A stretch of 64,000 bases of DNA from an uncultured Coriobacteriaceae bacterium (GTDB lineage Bacteria > Actinomycetota > Coriobacteriia > Coriobacteriales > Eggerthellaceae), in the NCBI GenBank assembly GCA_949294735.1, contig CASFII010000001.1, positions 109,396 through 173,395 of the forward strand. Reading direction: 5' to 3'. The notes under the pieces are model-generated. The model made no database searches. It was not told the origin of the DNA and saw nothing but the letters and a program-made list of their open reading frames with translations. A program made the position numbers and the translations under genes. Position 1 is the stretch's first letter. The number at the start of each line of letters is the position of its first letter. Shown in pieces: positions 55,567 to 64,000 of the stretch.

Positions 55567-56059
55567 CAGCAACCTCTTCTTCAAAAGCGGATTCTGCGGC
55601 AGTTATAGATGTGGCAGCGCCCTCTTCTTCCAAGGCACGAGAAATACGCCCTAGCACTCCATTTACAAAGCGAGGAGAGTCATCTTCGCCACCAAAATCT
55701 TTTGCCAATTCAACCGCTTCATTAATAGCAACCGAAACAGGAACCATGTCAACGTATTCCATTTCGTACACCGCCATACGAAGTACCATGCGGTCAACCA
55801 CGGGCATGCGATCAACTGACCAGTTTTCCGAAGATTCTTTTAGACGCTGATCAATAGCTGCCAGATTCTGCTCTACCCCAACAATTAAAGAACGAGCGTA
55901 GTCAGACAAAGGACCTTCTTCAGAAAGAAAGCGCTCATCGTCCATAACGGTACTAGCTGCGCATCCTTGGATTTCAGCAGTATAAAAAACTTGCAAGGCA
56001 CAGCGGCGAGCGCGCGTGCGCTCATGCCGCTTTGCGGATGATTTCTTGTTTGTTGTCAT
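55559..56059 (-). CDS. nusB: Transcription antitermination protein NusB
   Basis: The 166-residue helical protein has the NusB pattern RRCALQVFYTAEIQG near residue 15, and DRMVLRMAVYEM and AINEAVELAKDFGGEDDSPRFVNGVLGRI in the C-terminal half. NusB binds boxA with NusE (S10) to allow rRNA antitermination. It has a short basic N-terminal extension and an acidic tail. It follows asp23, a pairing frequent in Gram-positives. Confidence 0.96.
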   Translation of the reverse strand: MTTNKKSSAKRHERTRARRCALQVFYTAEIQGCAASTVMDDERFLSEEGPLSDYARSLIVGVEQNLAAIDQRLKESSENWSVDRMPVVDRMVLRMAVYEMEYVDMVPVSVAINEAVELAKDFGGEDDSPRFVNGVLGRISRALEEEGAATSITAAESAFEEEVAGE

Positions 56060-56077
56060 TGTCTGTTGCCTGTTTGC

Positions 56078-56428
56078 TTAGTCAGTGAAATGAATAGCGT
56101 CAATATAAATGTCTACCGAGCTAACCGACACACCAATCTGGCTTTCAGCGGCAGCAGCAATTGCCGAACGAACCTTCGCAGCAATCTCAGGCAGAGGATA
56201 GCCGGAATTTACTTCCAGACGTACCGACACCTGAAGCTGATTGTTTTCGTCAACTACAACATCAATTCCCTGTACAGAGGGTTTAGCGCCAAGCGCTTTG
56301 CGAATGTTGCTGGTGGCGGTTGAACCAATAGAAGCCACACCTTCTACTTCGGTAGTAGCAATAGCAATAATGGTCTCCACAACACCAGGAGCAATAGCCA
56401 TGCCTTCTACGTTCAAATCGTCTGTCAT
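56078..56428 (-). CDS. Asp23/Gls24 family protein
   Basis: The 116-residue protein has the Asp23 core [20 protein letters not shown] and [23 protein letters not shown], then [16 protein letters not shown]. In Gram-positives Asp23-type proteins associate with the membrane and are linked to envelope stress; the operon partner nusB is also common. Its ATG overlaps the accC stop codon (ATGA), so it is translationally coupled. It is short but full-length for the family. Confidence 0.93.
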   Translation of the reverse strand: MTDDLNVEGMAIAPGVVETIIAIATTEVEGVASIGSTATSNIRKALGAKPSVQGIDVVVDENNQLQVSVRLEVNSGYPLPEIAAKVRSAIAAAAESQIGVSVSSVDIYIDAIHFTD

Positions 56429-57777
56429 AATACATCTCCCATCTCGGTTTCTAAGAAACTCGTTGACACTTTGCCGGATTGGAAAGCTTCGTTTTCCAAT
56501 ACTCGACGATGGAACGGAATAGTAGTCTTAATCCCTTCAATAACAAATTCGTCAAGCGCACGGCGAGCACGAGCCATTGCCTCTTCCCTATCTTGACCGT
56601 GCACAATAAGTTTTGCAACAAGAGAATCATAATACGGCGAAATGCGAGCGCCAGTGCGCGCGTAAGTTTCCACACGAATTCCTGCACCCTGAGGCACTTC
56701 GAAGCGAGTAATAGTTCCTGGACAAGGACGAAAACCATGATCAGGGTCTTCGGCATTAATACGAAATTCAATGGAATGTCCGTTAGGAACAAACGGTGCT
56801 CTTTGGGCACAGCTAATGGGTTCACCAGCTGCAATGCGTAATTGTTCTTTAATGATGTCGACGCCCGTAATTTCTTCTGTAACGGGATGCTCAACCTGAA
56901 CGCGCGTATTCATTTCCATAAAGTAAAAATGACCGCGCTCATCAAGCAAGAATTCCACCGTACCCGCATTGCGATAATTGGTTGCGCGCACTGCCTTAAT
57001 GGCAGCAATACCCATAGCGCGGCGTAATTCTTCATCTAAGGCAGGAGACGGAGCTTCTTCGATAAGCTTTTGATGACGACGCTGAATAGAGCAGTCGCGT
57101 TCACAAAGAGAAAGATGATTGCCGAAGTCATCCGCCAACACCTGGATTTCTACATGACGGGGGTTCAAAACCAGCTTTTCCAGGTAAACGCCGTCGTTTC
57201 CAAAAGCGGCACCTGCTTCGGTGCGTGCAGCCTGATACTGCGCTTCTAAGTCTGCAGGATCATGTACTTCACGCATCCCTTTACCACCACCGCCAGCAGT
57301 GGCTTTAATAAGAACAGGATAGCCAACCTTTTGTGCAAACTGGACAGCTTCCTCAACCGTGTCAATACAGCCATTGGACCCTGGCACGGTAGGAACGCCA
57401 CACATCTTCATGGTTTCACGCGCTGAGCTTTTGTCTCCCATGCGTTCAATGCATTCAGGGCTGGGGCCGATGAAAACAAGACCATTCTCTGCGCAAGCGC
57501 GAGCAAACTCAGCATTTTCAGCTAAAAAGCCATATCCGGGATGAATTGCTTCTGCGCCCGTATTGCGAGCAGCTTCAATGATGTTTCCAATTACCAAATA
57601 GCTCTGGGTTGCAGGTGCTGCGCCCACACATACCGCCTCGTCGGCATACTGCACGTGATATGAATCTGCGTCTTCGGTGGAATACACCGCAACCGTTTTT
57701 ATACCCAATTCTTTACACGCGCGCATGACACGTAGGGCAACTTCCCCACGATTAGCTATAAGAACTTTGCTAAACAT
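56425..57777 (-). CDS. accC: Biotin carboxylase
   Basis: The 450-residue protein has the biotin carboxylase start [25 protein letters not shown], the ATP-grasp glycine loop [12 protein letters not shown] near 160 and the active-site [21 protein letters not shown] near 290. It carboxylates a biotinyl domain with bicarbonate and ATP. The start overlaps the stop of the carboxyltransferase-BCCP gene (TAATG). Paired with that gene, this subunit most likely forms a two-subunit pyruvate carboxylase or related biotin enzyme; a role in acetyl-CoA carboxylase is also possible. Confidence 0.94.
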   Translation of the reverse strand: MFSKVLIANRGEVALRVMRACKELGIKTVAVYSTEDADSYHVQYADEAVCVGAAPATQSYLVIGNIIEAARNTGAEAIHPGYGFLAENAEFARACAENGLVFIGPSPECIERMGDKSSARETMKMCGVPTVPGSNGCIDTVEEAVQFAQKVGYPVLIKATAGGGGKGMREVHDPADLEAQYQAARTEAGAAFGNDGVYLEKLVLNPRHVEIQVLADDFGNHLSLCERDCSIQRRHQKLIEEAPSPALDEELRRAMGIAAIKAVRATNYRNAGTVEFLLDERGHFYFMEMNTRVQVEHPVTEEITGVDIIKEQLRIAAGEPISCAQRAPFVPNGHSIEFRINAEDPDHGFRPCPGTITRFEVPQGAGIRVETYARTGARISPYYDSLVAKLIVHGQDREEAMARARRALDEFVIEGIKTTIPFHRRVLENEAFQSGKVSTSFLETEMGDVL

Positions 57778-59663
57778 TACGCAGTCTCCGGCTCAGGAGA
57801 AGGCATACCGTGCGGTTCGATATAGAAAAGCGGCGTTCCAAATTCAACAGGAGTTGCATCTTCTAAGCACACTTCACGAACAGTACCCATTTCGCCCGCC
57901 GTAATTTCATTCATAAGCTTCATGGCTTCAACGATGCAAAGCGTTTGATTGGCAGTTACTTCATCCCCCACTTTTACAAAGGGAGGTTCGCCTGGTGCCG
58001 GAGAAGTATAGAAGGTACCAACCATAGGAGATGTCACTACGCGCCAATGGCTGGGGTGAGTGTCGGCTTCCTCTGCAGCTGGTGCAGCTTCTTCCTTAGG
58101 AGCAACCGCAGCTACGGGAGCAGCAGCGGCAACAGGAGCTGCTACATCAGCAGCAACAGCACCAGGCATGCGTACCGCAATACGCGTACCCTCTTCTTCA
58201 ACAACGATTTCTCCTACGCCACTTTCTTCGGCAACACGAACCAATTCGCGAATTTGATTGATGTCCACGTAATCGTCCTCCTTAGCGTGGCTTGATTCTT
58301 CTTCCAGCAGAAATTCTACTTTTTCAGACGTACGATGCTTACTTAAGTAAGTACGTGCCTCGTTCGGGAACAACGCATACATAAGCACGTCTTCTTCGGT
58401 TTGTGCCAAGTCGCCAATTTCCTCTGCGACTTCATCATAAGTGGTAGTCACCAAGGAACCCGGAGCAACGTCAGGCGGGAGCATTTCTGCATTGCCAACC
58501 ACCTTGCTGACAATTTCCTTGTCCATGCGGCCAGGCGCTTTGCCATAATAGCCGCAGATGTAGTCTTTCATTTCCTTAGAAACGACACTCCAACGCTTAC
58601 CCGTAAGCACATTGAACACTGCCTGAGTACCAACAATTTGGGACAGCGGCGTAACAAGTGGCGGATAGCCAACCTCAGCACGAACGCGAGGAATCTCTTG
58701 CATAACTTCAGCCAGACGATTTCCTGCATTCTGAATGTCAAGCTGGCTCATCAAGTTTGACATCATGCCGCCTGGAACTTGATGTGAATACACCTTCATG
58801 TGCGTGAGCGAAGACACGCCGCGCTTATAGTGATTACGCTTGCGTACCTCTTCCCAGTATTCGGCAATTTCGAAAAGCAAATCAAGGTCAAGACCTGTGT
58901 CATAACGACTCTCTTGAAGTGCAGCTACAATCATTTCAACCGCAGGATGCGAATTACCAAATGCGAGCGGGGCATGAGCAGTGTCTGCAATGGCTGCACC
59001 TGCTTCTGCTGCTTTCAGGATATTGGCAGGAGCCATACCACCAACATAGTGGCAATGAATGTGAACTGGTAACCCAATTTCTTCGTTAAATGCCTTAACC
59101 ATGCGCTCCGTGCGGTACGGAGTTAGCATGCCTGCCATATCTTTAATGGCAATCGTATCAGCGCCCAAATCTTTTAGCTGCTGACCATATTCCAAGAAGC
59201 TATCCAAAGTGTGAACAGGTGACATAGTGTACGAAATGGCGCCTTCAAAGTGACCGCCGCATTCTTTGATGGCTTCTGCGTTGTCAACTACGTTGCGGAT
59301 GTCGTTCAAAGCGTCAAACACGCGGAATACATGCACGCCATTACGCTTGGCTGCTTTAATAAAGCGGTTGCAAATTTCGCGAGAATAGTGCTTATAGCCG
59401 ACCAGGTTTTGACCGCGAGAAAGCATTGCCAATGGTGTATTGGGCGTCATGGCCTTAATGGAACGCAGGCGCTCCCAGGGGTTTTCGTCCAAAAAGCGTA
59501 AGCAGGTGTCGAAGGTTGCTCCGCCCCAAGCTTCAATGGCCCAGTATCCAACGCGGTCCATCTTCGGCAGAATAGGGAGCATGTCGCCAATCTGCATACG
59601 GGTAGCCCAGAGGCTCTGCTGACCGTCGCGGATGGTAGTGTCCATTATTTGAAGTCGCGGCAT
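57777..59663 (-). CDS. Pyruvate carboxylase-like carboxyltransferase fused to AccB-type BCCP
   Basis: The 628-residue protein starts [22 protein letters not shown] at ATG 59663 (RBS GAGGAGGTGTGAG). The carboxyltransferase barrel (1-450) contains the [13 protein letters not shown] motif, [11 protein letters not shown] and [11 protein letters not shown] of PycB/OadA enzymes. After it (about 475-510) comes an AccB-like segment ([24 protein letters not shown]), an Ala/Pro/Glu linker, and a biotinyl domain with VEAMKLMNE (Lys 582 biotinylated). The thumb segment [19 protein letters not shown] is also of AccB type. With accC downstream it can make oxaloacetate from pyruvate or decarboxylate it. Confidence 0.92.
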   Translation of the reverse strand: MPRLQIMDTTIRDGQQSLWATRMQIGDMLPILPKMDRVGYWAIEAWGGATFDTCLRFLDENPWERLRSIKAMTPNTPLAMLSRGQNLVGYKHYSREICNRFIKAAKRNGVHVFRVFDALNDIRNVVDNAEAIKECGGHFEGAISYTMSPVHTLDSFLEYGQQLKDLGADTIAIKDMAGMLTPYRTERMVKAFNEEIGLPVHIHCHYVGGMAPANILKAAEAGAAIADTAHAPLAFGNSHPAVEMIVAALQESRYDTGLDLDLLFEIAEYWEEVRKRNHYKRGVSSLTHMKVYSHQVPGGMMSNLMSQLDIQNAGNRLAEVMQEIPRVRAEVGYPPLVTPLSQIVGTQAVFNVLTGKRWSVVSKEMKDYICGYYGKAPGRMDKEIVSKVVGNAEMLPPDVAPGSLVTTTYDEVAEEIGDLAQTEEDVLMYALFPNEARTYLSKHRTSEKVEFLLEEESSHAKEDDYVDINQIRELVRVAEESGVGEIVVEEEGTRIAVRMPGAVAADVAAPVAAAAPVAAVAPKEEAAPAAEEADTHPSHWRVVTSPMVGTFYTSPAPGEPPFVKVGDEVTANQTLCIVEAMKLMNEITAGEMGTVREVCLEDATPVEFGTPLFYIEPHGMPSPEPETA

Positions 59664-59713
59664 GAACTCACACCTCCTCTTGTCAAAATACGTTCCCACT
59701 TCAAATAAAGAGA

Positions 59714-59766
59714 TGAAGTGGTATTTTCAAATACAAGCACTTCATTATAGGCGAAATCATGCTAAG
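59714..59766 (-). promoter_or_regulatory. Possible operator/promoter upstream of the carboxylase operon
   Basis: Minus-strand TATAAT at 59744-59749 lies beside the imperfect inverted repeat GAAGTG...GTATTT...AAATAC...CACTTC at about 59714-59744. A clear -35 is not seen. It could be an operator for the pycB-accC operon, but the promoter is only suggested. Confidence 0.35.
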
Positions 59767-59872
59767 GCGCATAGTGTCGCCAGAAATATTCGACAAGAAC
59801 CCCTGAACAAGCCGCTATAGGATGAAACCTTTATCTGAAAGTTCCGTTCTTTCCAGGAACGCTTTTGAGATA

Positions 59873-60295
59873 TTAGCCTTCAGAGGAGGCTGAATCATCA
59901 GAAGAGATATGGCTCTTAGAATAAACGAGCTCTTCGGGATCTTGGGGGATGTCTATGCCATATGCTTTCGCTAATGCCTGCGCTTGCTCCAACCGCAGAT
60001 CAGCTAAACCTTTCACCTTTGCCTCTTCGTAATACACTGAGGTCAAGGTAAGGCTTTTGACAAGATATTCCACCACCCGAGGATCAGTGCCCATAACTTG
60101 TAAAACCGAAGCAATGCTTTCAGGCGACAAAGAAAGCAGTGTAGCGCCGTCAATGCTTGTGGCTTCACCCACTGCAATTTCGAGCATTTCAGCAGCGCCC
60201 ATTGGGTCTTGGTCTCCGCGAGCCTTAAACCAACTTCGACGGAGGATTTCTGCAAACTGCAAAAGAATACGCATTAAGTAGTCGCGTTCGAGCAC
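59873..60295 (-). CDS. Uncharacterised helical protein downstream of ruvB (possibly DUF6483-like)
   Basis: The 140-residue protein starts at GTG 60295, directly after the ruvB stop, with GGAGGCG upstream, so it is probably co-translated with ruvB. It is helical throughout: ERDYLMRILLQFAEILRRSW near the start, AKVKGLADLRLEQAQALAKAYGID near the end. No catalytic motif, membrane segment or signal peptide is seen. The start resembles DUF6483 proteins of Gram-positives, but this is a recollection by pattern and is uncertain. Operon position suggests, but does not show, a role in recombination. Confidence 0.65.
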   Translation of the reverse strand: MLERDYLMRILLQFAEILRRSWFKARGDQDPMGAAEMLEIAVGEATSIDGATLLSLSPESIASVLQVMGTDPRVVEYLVKSLTLTSVYYEEAKVKGLADLRLEQAQALAKAYGIDIPQDPEELVYSKSHISSDDSASSEG

Positions 60296-61387
60296 CTACG
60301 CCTCCGGGGGTTTTAGTCCTAAATGTTCATATGCCCGAGCGGTGGCCTGCCTACCCTTTGGTGTGCGAATCATTAGGCCCTGCTGCATGAGATAAGGCTC
60401 ATAAACGTCTTCGAGTGTGTCAGGCTCTTCCGCTAAAGCCGAAGCGAGCGTAGTCAACCCAACTGGCCTTCCAGAAAACTGTACGGTCAGAAGTTCCAAA
60501 ATGCGATTGTCCACCGCATCTAAGCCTAAAGCATCAACTTCAAAGAAGCTCAATGCTTGAGCAGCTACATCTTCATCGATGACGCCATCGCCACGCACCT
60601 GAGCCCAGTCTCGCACGCGCTTGAGCAGTCGATTTGCCAGACGCGGCGTACCACGACTTCTGCGGGCAATTTCTAATGCACCGTCTTCAGCGATTGGTAC
60701 GTCTAAGATGGATGCCGAACGCTGGACAATTTGTGCCAACTCTTCAGGAGTATAGTACGAAAGTCTAAACGAAATACCGAACCTGTCACGCAAGGGCCCT
60801 GTTAAAAGACCAGTCCGTGTAGTGGCACCGATAAGAGTAAAACGCGGTAAATCTATACGTATTGAACGAGCAGCTGGGCCTTTCCCGACTACAATATCAA
60901 GCGCAAAATCTTCCAAGGCTGGATAGAGTACTTCTTCTACCATGCGGTTGAGACGATGAATTTCGTCAATAAATAAAACGTCGCCTTCTTCAAGGTTAGT
61001 CAGAATGGCAGCCAAATCTCCTGTTCGTTCAATGGCGGGGCCGCTTGTGGTTCGAATGTTTGCACCTAACTCGTTCGCAACAACCGTTGCTAGCGTGGTT
61101 TTACCTAAACCAGGAGGGCCAGAGAACAAAATATGATCAACCACGTCGCCACGACCACGCGCCGCTTCAATAAGAATTCCTAGAGACTCTTTAACTTTCG
61201 TTTGACCAAGATAGTCAACAAGTTTTTTAGGGCGCAGGCTTCGGTCGAAGGCTAAGTCGTCTTCGGTAAGTTCGGTAGTTACCATGCGACCCCTCGCTGA
61301 TGAAGCAGACTGAGGAGCATTAAAGCCACCACCCTGCATGCTCGCGTCAAAGACGAGACCTTCTATTTCAATACCTTTTTCAGTCAT
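60296..61387 (-). CDS. ruvB: Holliday junction branch migration helicase RuvB
   Basis: The AAA+ motor of the RuvAB complex. Walker A is [12 protein letters not shown] near residue 85, Walker [21 protein letters not shown], sensor 1 [19 protein letters not shown] with the Arg finger, and a C-terminal winged-helix domain ([22 protein letters not shown]). The ATG at 61387 gives 363 residues, with an N-terminal extension of about 35. An alternative ATG at 61285 follows GAGGGG and would yield a typical length, so the start is not certain. Operon ruvC-ruvA-ruvB. Confidence 0.96.
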   Translation of the reverse strand: MTEKGIEIEGLVFDASMQGGGFNAPQSASSARGRMVTTELTEDDLAFDRSLRPKKLVDYLGQTKVKESLGILIEAARGRGDVVDHILFSGPPGLGKTTLATVVANELGANIRTTSGPAIERTGDLAAILTNLEEGDVLFIDEIHRLNRMVEEVLYPALEDFALDIVVGKGPAARSIRIDLPRFTLIGATTRTGLLTGPLRDRFGISFRLSYYTPEELAQIVQRSASILDVPIAEDGALEIARRSRGTPRLANRLLKRVRDWAQVRGDGVIDEDVAAQALSFFEVDALGLDAVDNRILELLTVQFSGRPVGLTTLASALAEEPDTLEDVYEPYLMQQGLMIRTPKGRQATARAYEHLGLKPPEA

Positions 61388-61406
61388 TTCGTTCCCGAAA
61401 CCTACC

Positions 61407-62003
61407 TTATGATCCTAACTTTTTCAGGGCAAATTGTAGCAGTTTCGATTCAGGTGCGCCCTCTGGTGCTCCATTCAAAGCTAGGTCTGCTTCTGCTGAA
61501 GTGAAGCCCATAGAAAGTAGAGCTTCCCGTGCCCCTTGTAGATCCTTCGATACGGCCACACTTCCTTCAGAAGAGCTAGCAAACAGACCTTGTAGTCCTT
61601 CATCAAAAGAGCCTTTTAACTCCAAAATAATGCGCGAAGCCATTTTCTTACCTACGCCAGGAATTTTCTGAACTGCTGCCACATCTTGGGCTGAAATTGC
61701 CGCTGCCAGAGCTTGAGGAGAGTTGAAACAGGTCAATGCTGCTAAAGCTATTTTTGCACCTACACCGCTAACTCCAATAAGCTCTTCAAATACCGCTTTT
61801 TCTTCTAAAGTCAGAAAGCCAAACAACTGCATTCTGTCTTCGCGCACTTGTAAATAGGTGTAAATTTGCACCTTTTCTCCTGCCTCAGGTAGGTTGGTCA
61901 AGCTGGCCTGCGACATACCTACCGCAAAACCCACACCATTTACTTCCACAAATGCAGTGTCGAAGCTTTTTCCGGCGAGTGTTCCTTTAAGAAAAGAAAT
62001 CAT
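61407..62003 (-). CDS. ruvA: Holliday junction-binding subunit RuvA
   Basis: The 198-residue protein begins [26 protein letters not shown], with an OB domain, helix-hairpin-helix motifs ([19 protein letters not shown] and [20 protein letters not shown]) and a C-terminal RuvB-binding domain ([16 protein letters not shown]). RuvA holds the four-way junction and recruits RuvB. ATG 62003 after GAAAGGGAAAAT is selected; 42 upstream codons overlapping ruvC are excluded. Confidence 0.97.
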   Translation of the reverse strand: MISFLKGTLAGKSFDTAFVEVNGVGFAVGMSQASLTNLPEAGEKVQIYTYLQVREDRMQLFGFLTLEEKAVFEELIGVSGVGAKIALAALTCFNSPQALAAAISAQDVAAVQKIPGVGKKMASRIILELKGSFDEGLQGLFASSSEGSVAVSKDLQGAREALLSMGFTSAEADLALNGAPEGAPESKLLQFALKKLGS

Positions 62004-62022
62004 ATTTTCCCTTTCGCTGTAG

Positions 62023-62532
62023 CTAGGCATGCTTAAGCGTGCCCGCAAGACCTTCGTGAGTAGTAAAGCAAATGGCCGCCGCCAAAGCATCTGAAGCATG
62101 ATCTGGCTGAGGAATAGCATCAAGCGCAAGCAGTTGCTTTACCATGTATTGCACCTGTTCCTTTTCGGCGGTGCCTGTACCCACTACGGCAAGTTTTATT
62201 TGCCGAGGCGTAAATTCTCCTACCTCAAGATTAGCCTGGGCACATGCTACTAATGCAGCGCCCCTTGCCTGACCAGTGGCAAACGCTGCTGTGATATTTT
62301 GCCCAAACCACACGGTTTCTATGCCCACACACGTTGGTTGAAATCGATCAATCACAGCACTTATCTGCTCATAAATCTTTTTAAGACGTTGCTCAAGCGG
62401 AGCATTCCCCGAAGTAGAAACACACCCGTAAGCCAAGCAGGTCATTTTTGGACCGTCCTGGCGAATAAGGCCCCACCCAGTATTTGCAAGCCCTGGGTCT
62501 ATACCTAGAATTGTTCGCGAAACTTGTTTCAC
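62023..62532 (-). CDS. ruvC: Holliday junction endonuclease RuvC
   Basis: The 169-residue RNase H-fold nuclease resolves four-way junctions. Acidic active-site residues are visible: Asp 12 in LGIDPGLANTGWG, Glu in CVGIETVWFGQN, and the C-terminal HASDALAAAICF pair. GAAAGGTAGATGTG precedes the ATG at 62532. A candidate LexA site lies about 100 bp upstream. Confidence 0.97.
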   Translation of the reverse strand: MKQVSRTILGIDPGLANTGWGLIRQDGPKMTCLAYGCVSTSGNAPLEQRLKKIYEQISAVIDRFQPTCVGIETVWFGQNITAAFATGQARGAALVACAQANLEVGEFTPRQIKLAVVGTGTAEKEQVQYMVKQLLALDAIPQPDHASDALAAAICFTTHEGLAGTLKHA

Positions 62533-62630
62533 ATCTACCTTTCATTACATGTAAAACGTCTGCCTACCTCCAACCTTTCCCGTTAATTCAAAGTACTTAC
62601 TAAGTACACATTGGATTTTCTTAATAATAC

Positions 62631-62642
62631 AAACGTTTGTTC
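62631..62642. promoter_or_regulatory. Candidate LexA (SOS) box upstream of ruvCAB
   Basis: AAAC-GTTT-GTTC is one mismatch from the Gram-positive SOS box GAAC-N4-GTTC and lies inside the 12-bp palindrome ACAAACGTTTGT (62629-62640). It is about 100 bp upstream of ruvC, an SOS gene in many bacteria, within AT-rich sequence. Confidence 0.45.
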
Positions 62643-62660
62643 TATATTCTAGCATAAAAA

Positions 62661-62680
62661 AGACGCGCCCATGCGCGTCT
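62661..62680 (-). terminator. Rho-independent terminator of yebC
   Basis: An 8-bp GC-rich stem (62661-62668 with 62673-62680) is extended by A/T pairs, with loop CCAT. On the minus strand TTTTTATGC follows. It is 46 bp after the yebC stop and upstream of ruvC. Confidence 0.9.
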
Positions 62681-62725
62681 TTTATTCTCTCTTGAAAGAA
62701 AGCTGTATGAAAGTTAGTGCAGGAT

Positions 62726-63526
62726 TTAGTCTTCTTCTAAAGCTGCAGCAATTTCATCAGTGATATTCATGGCATGATATACGTTCTGTAAGTCTTCAAG
62801 TTCTTCCAACTTATCAATCAAACGCATCACTTTCTTCGCATCAGCAGCGCTAACATCAGTCGGCGTAGTGGGCTCCATAATCATTTCAGCGCCCTTGGTA
62901 ACCACGCCAGCTTCTTCGATTGCACGCTTAACTGCCATCAGGTCAGTAGGAGCCGTGTACACAATCCATTCATCATCAGCGTCTTCGTAATCATTACCGC
63001 CTGCTTCAGCAACAAGCATCATGAATTCATCTTCGTCACCAGCAGCGCCGTTGGCAATCATGCCTTCCTTTTTGCCACCTTCAATTTGCTTTTCAACCAT
63101 AATCTGACCCTTGCGCTCAAACTGAAACGCAACAGAACCAGAGGTCCCTAAGCTACCGCCTGCATGAGAAAAAGCACTACGAACATCAGCAGCGGTACGG
63201 TTGCGGTTGTCGGTAAGAGCTTCGCAATATACAGCAATACCTGCCGGACCATAGCCTTCGTAGATTACCGTTTCGTAGTTAGCTGCATCTTTGCCAGAGC
63301 CAAATGCCTTATCAATAGCGGTCTTAATTTTGTCCTTCGGCAAAGAATAGCCCTTTGCCTTTTCAATAGCTGCTGCCAAAGAAGCATTATTCTCAGGGTT
63401 TGGATCCCCGCCTTCTTTTGCAGCTACCGTAATGTTGCGAGAAAGCTTAGAGAACAGAGCAGAACGCTTAGCATCCTGAGCTGCTTTACGATGTTTAGTT
63501 GTTGCCCACTTTGAATGACCTGACAT
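62726..63526 (-). CDS. yebC: YebC/PmpR-family DNA-binding protein
   Basis: The 266-residue protein starts MSGHSKWATTKHRKAAQDAKR, the YebC signature, and contains FSKLSRNITVAAKEGGDPNPENNASL and YEGYGPAGIAVYCEALTDNRNRTAADVR. Family members regulate transcription and some are linked to translation of proline stretches. It is slightly longer than the usual 240-250 because of an acidic loop near residues 165-185 and the C-terminal acidic end. It is monocistronic with its own terminator. Confidence 0.95.
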   Translation of the reverse strand: MSGHSKWATTKHRKAAQDAKRSALFSKLSRNITVAAKEGGDPNPENNASLAAAIEKAKGYSLPKDKIKTAIDKAFGSGKDAANYETVIYEGYGPAGIAVYCEALTDNRNRTAADVRSAFSHAGGSLGTSGSVAFQFERKGQIMVEKQIEGGKKEGMIANGAAGDEDEFMMLVAEAGGNDYEDADDEWIVYTAPTDLMAVKRAIEEAGVVTKGAEMIMEPTTPTDVSAADAKKVMRLIDKLEELEDLQNVYHAMNITDEIAAALEED

Positions 63527-63562
63527 CTATATTCCTTTCGGTGCTTTAATTACCGACCGAGT

Positions 63563-63592
63563 ATTCTAGCACAGAGAACACACCTTGCCTAA
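63563..63592 (-). promoter_or_regulatory. Candidate promoter of yebC
   Basis: Minus-strand TAGAAT (63563-63568) and TTAGGC (63587-63592) are separated by 18 bp. The -10 is close to consensus, the -35 weak. The yebC start is 37 bp downstream. Confidence 0.45.
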
Positions 63593-63673
63593 TTCCATAG
63601 AGGGAATTTGTTCTTTCCCCACAACAACACAGATAAACAGTGCAAGCTCTTATTTGTTGTTAAAGAACCCATA

Positions 63674-63704
63674 GAACCCCAAGGGTACGTGTCTTTTAGG
63701 TTTT
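63674..63704. repeat. Dispersed 31-bp repeat, copy B
   Basis: It is the second copy of the repeat at 38505-38535 (27 of 31 positions the same), with the core ACGTGTCTTTT and terminal AACC/GGTT complementarity. It lies near the rRNA operon, just outside the 150-bp inverted-repeat element. Confidence 0.6.
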
Positions 63705-63714
63705 ATGTCATTTA

Positions 63715-63864
63715 AGAAGTGCTTGCCCTTAAAGCCTCAACTGCTACGTCCTCCTACCGTTCGAAGCCAAAGGCTTCTCACTATGCGTCGGACTGCTTCG
63801 CTTAACATTTAAATATTAAAGTTTGAAGCTCAGACTTGTTTCGGATTCAAGGGCAAGCACTTCT
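63715..63864. repeat. 150-bp element with 16-bp perfect terminal inverted repeats
   Basis: AGAAGTGCTTGCCCTT (63715-63730) is the exact reverse complement of 63849-63864. The interior contains an additional hairpin (GAAGCC-AAA-GGCTTC at about 63763-63777) and no ORF. It lies just downstream of the 5S rRNA gene in the rRNA operon's direction. It could be a MITE-like remnant, or a large terminal stem-loop of the rRNA transcript. Confidence 0.75.
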
Positions 63865-63892
63865 ATACTTCCCTATAAACAAAAAAGTATCC

Positions 63893-64000
63893 TTTATGGG
63901 CGCGACGTCCTATCCTCCCACAGCCTGACGCTGCAGTACTTTCGGCGATGGCGGGCTTAACTGCCGAGTTCGGAATGGTATCGGGTGATCCCCGCCTCCA
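63893..64000 (-). rRNA. rrf: 5S ribosomal RNA, 5' end outside the window
   Basis: Reading the minus strand from 64000, the segments GGATCACCCGATACCATTCC, GAACTCGGCAGTTAAGCCC and CGCCGAAAGTACTGCAG match loops B, C and E of bacterial 5S rRNA. The first about 10-15 nucleotides are outside the window, and the 3' end near 63893 is inferred from the length. Presence of 5S here indicates that an rRNA operon continues to the right on the minus strand. Confidence 0.92.

Noticed and set aside
1..64000. CRISPR arrays, prophage genes or complete insertion sequences
   Set aside because: No regularly spaced direct repeats, no cas, phage-structural or transposase genes were seen.

Overview
This window looks like a chromosomal segment of a Gram-positive, single-membrane bacterium of moderate GC content. 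The evidence includes a zinc-ribbon S14 protein, lipoprotein and LPxTG-like surface proteins, an Asp23-NusB pair, a TlyA methyltransferase and MEP-pathway isoprenoid genes. The best inference is an actinobacterium of the class Coriobacteriia. No 16S sequence is present to confirm this. Nearly all genes lie on the minus strand, so most operons read from right to left.

Region 1 (1-24800) holds housekeeping genes: the N-terminal part of a PrsA-like foldase lipoprotein, typA, a membrane J-protein, an unlisted 29-residue membrane protein, nagB, adk, a DUF711 protein, tlyA, asd-lysC, an MFS exporter, a zinc phospholipase C-like protein, a PhoU-like protein, and a stringent-response/DNA-repair operon. 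In that operon a 1118-residue RecJ-RecQ-like fusion is followed by rel and an MBL hydrolase. Next come a NYN nuclease, rlmB, a UPF0126 channel, an ABC1 kinase and a phasin-like protein.

Region 2 (24880-34280) is accessory. Two large secreted proteins lie in tandem, each with an LAETG-type cell-wall anchor. They share near-identical C-termini, duplicated promoter regions and duplicated terminators. They are followed by an EamA transporter divergent from a LysR regulator, and a HAD phosphatase.

Region 3 (34380-47890) carries proS-ispG-M50 protease, then secY and ribosomal protein genes from rplB (L2) to rplO (L15). The expected upstream genes rpsJ-rplC-rplD-rplW and the expected downstream genes adk-map-infA are absent at both ends. 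A strong promoter with a palindromic spacer precedes rplB, and several intergenic gaps contain RNA hairpins.

Region 4 (47890-53260) contains a four-gene cassette: a small secreted protein, two FtsX-like permeases and an ABC ATPase. A LysR regulator and an acetyltransferase lie beside it. This is the best candidate here for an uncharacterised system.

Region 5 (53330-64000) holds a tightly coupled operon: carboxyltransferase-BCCP fusion, accC, asp23, nusB, xseB, dxs. It is followed by ruvC-ruvA-ruvB plus a small unknown gene behind a candidate SOS box, then yebC, a 150-bp inverted-repeat element and the 3' part of a 5S rRNA gene at the window edge.
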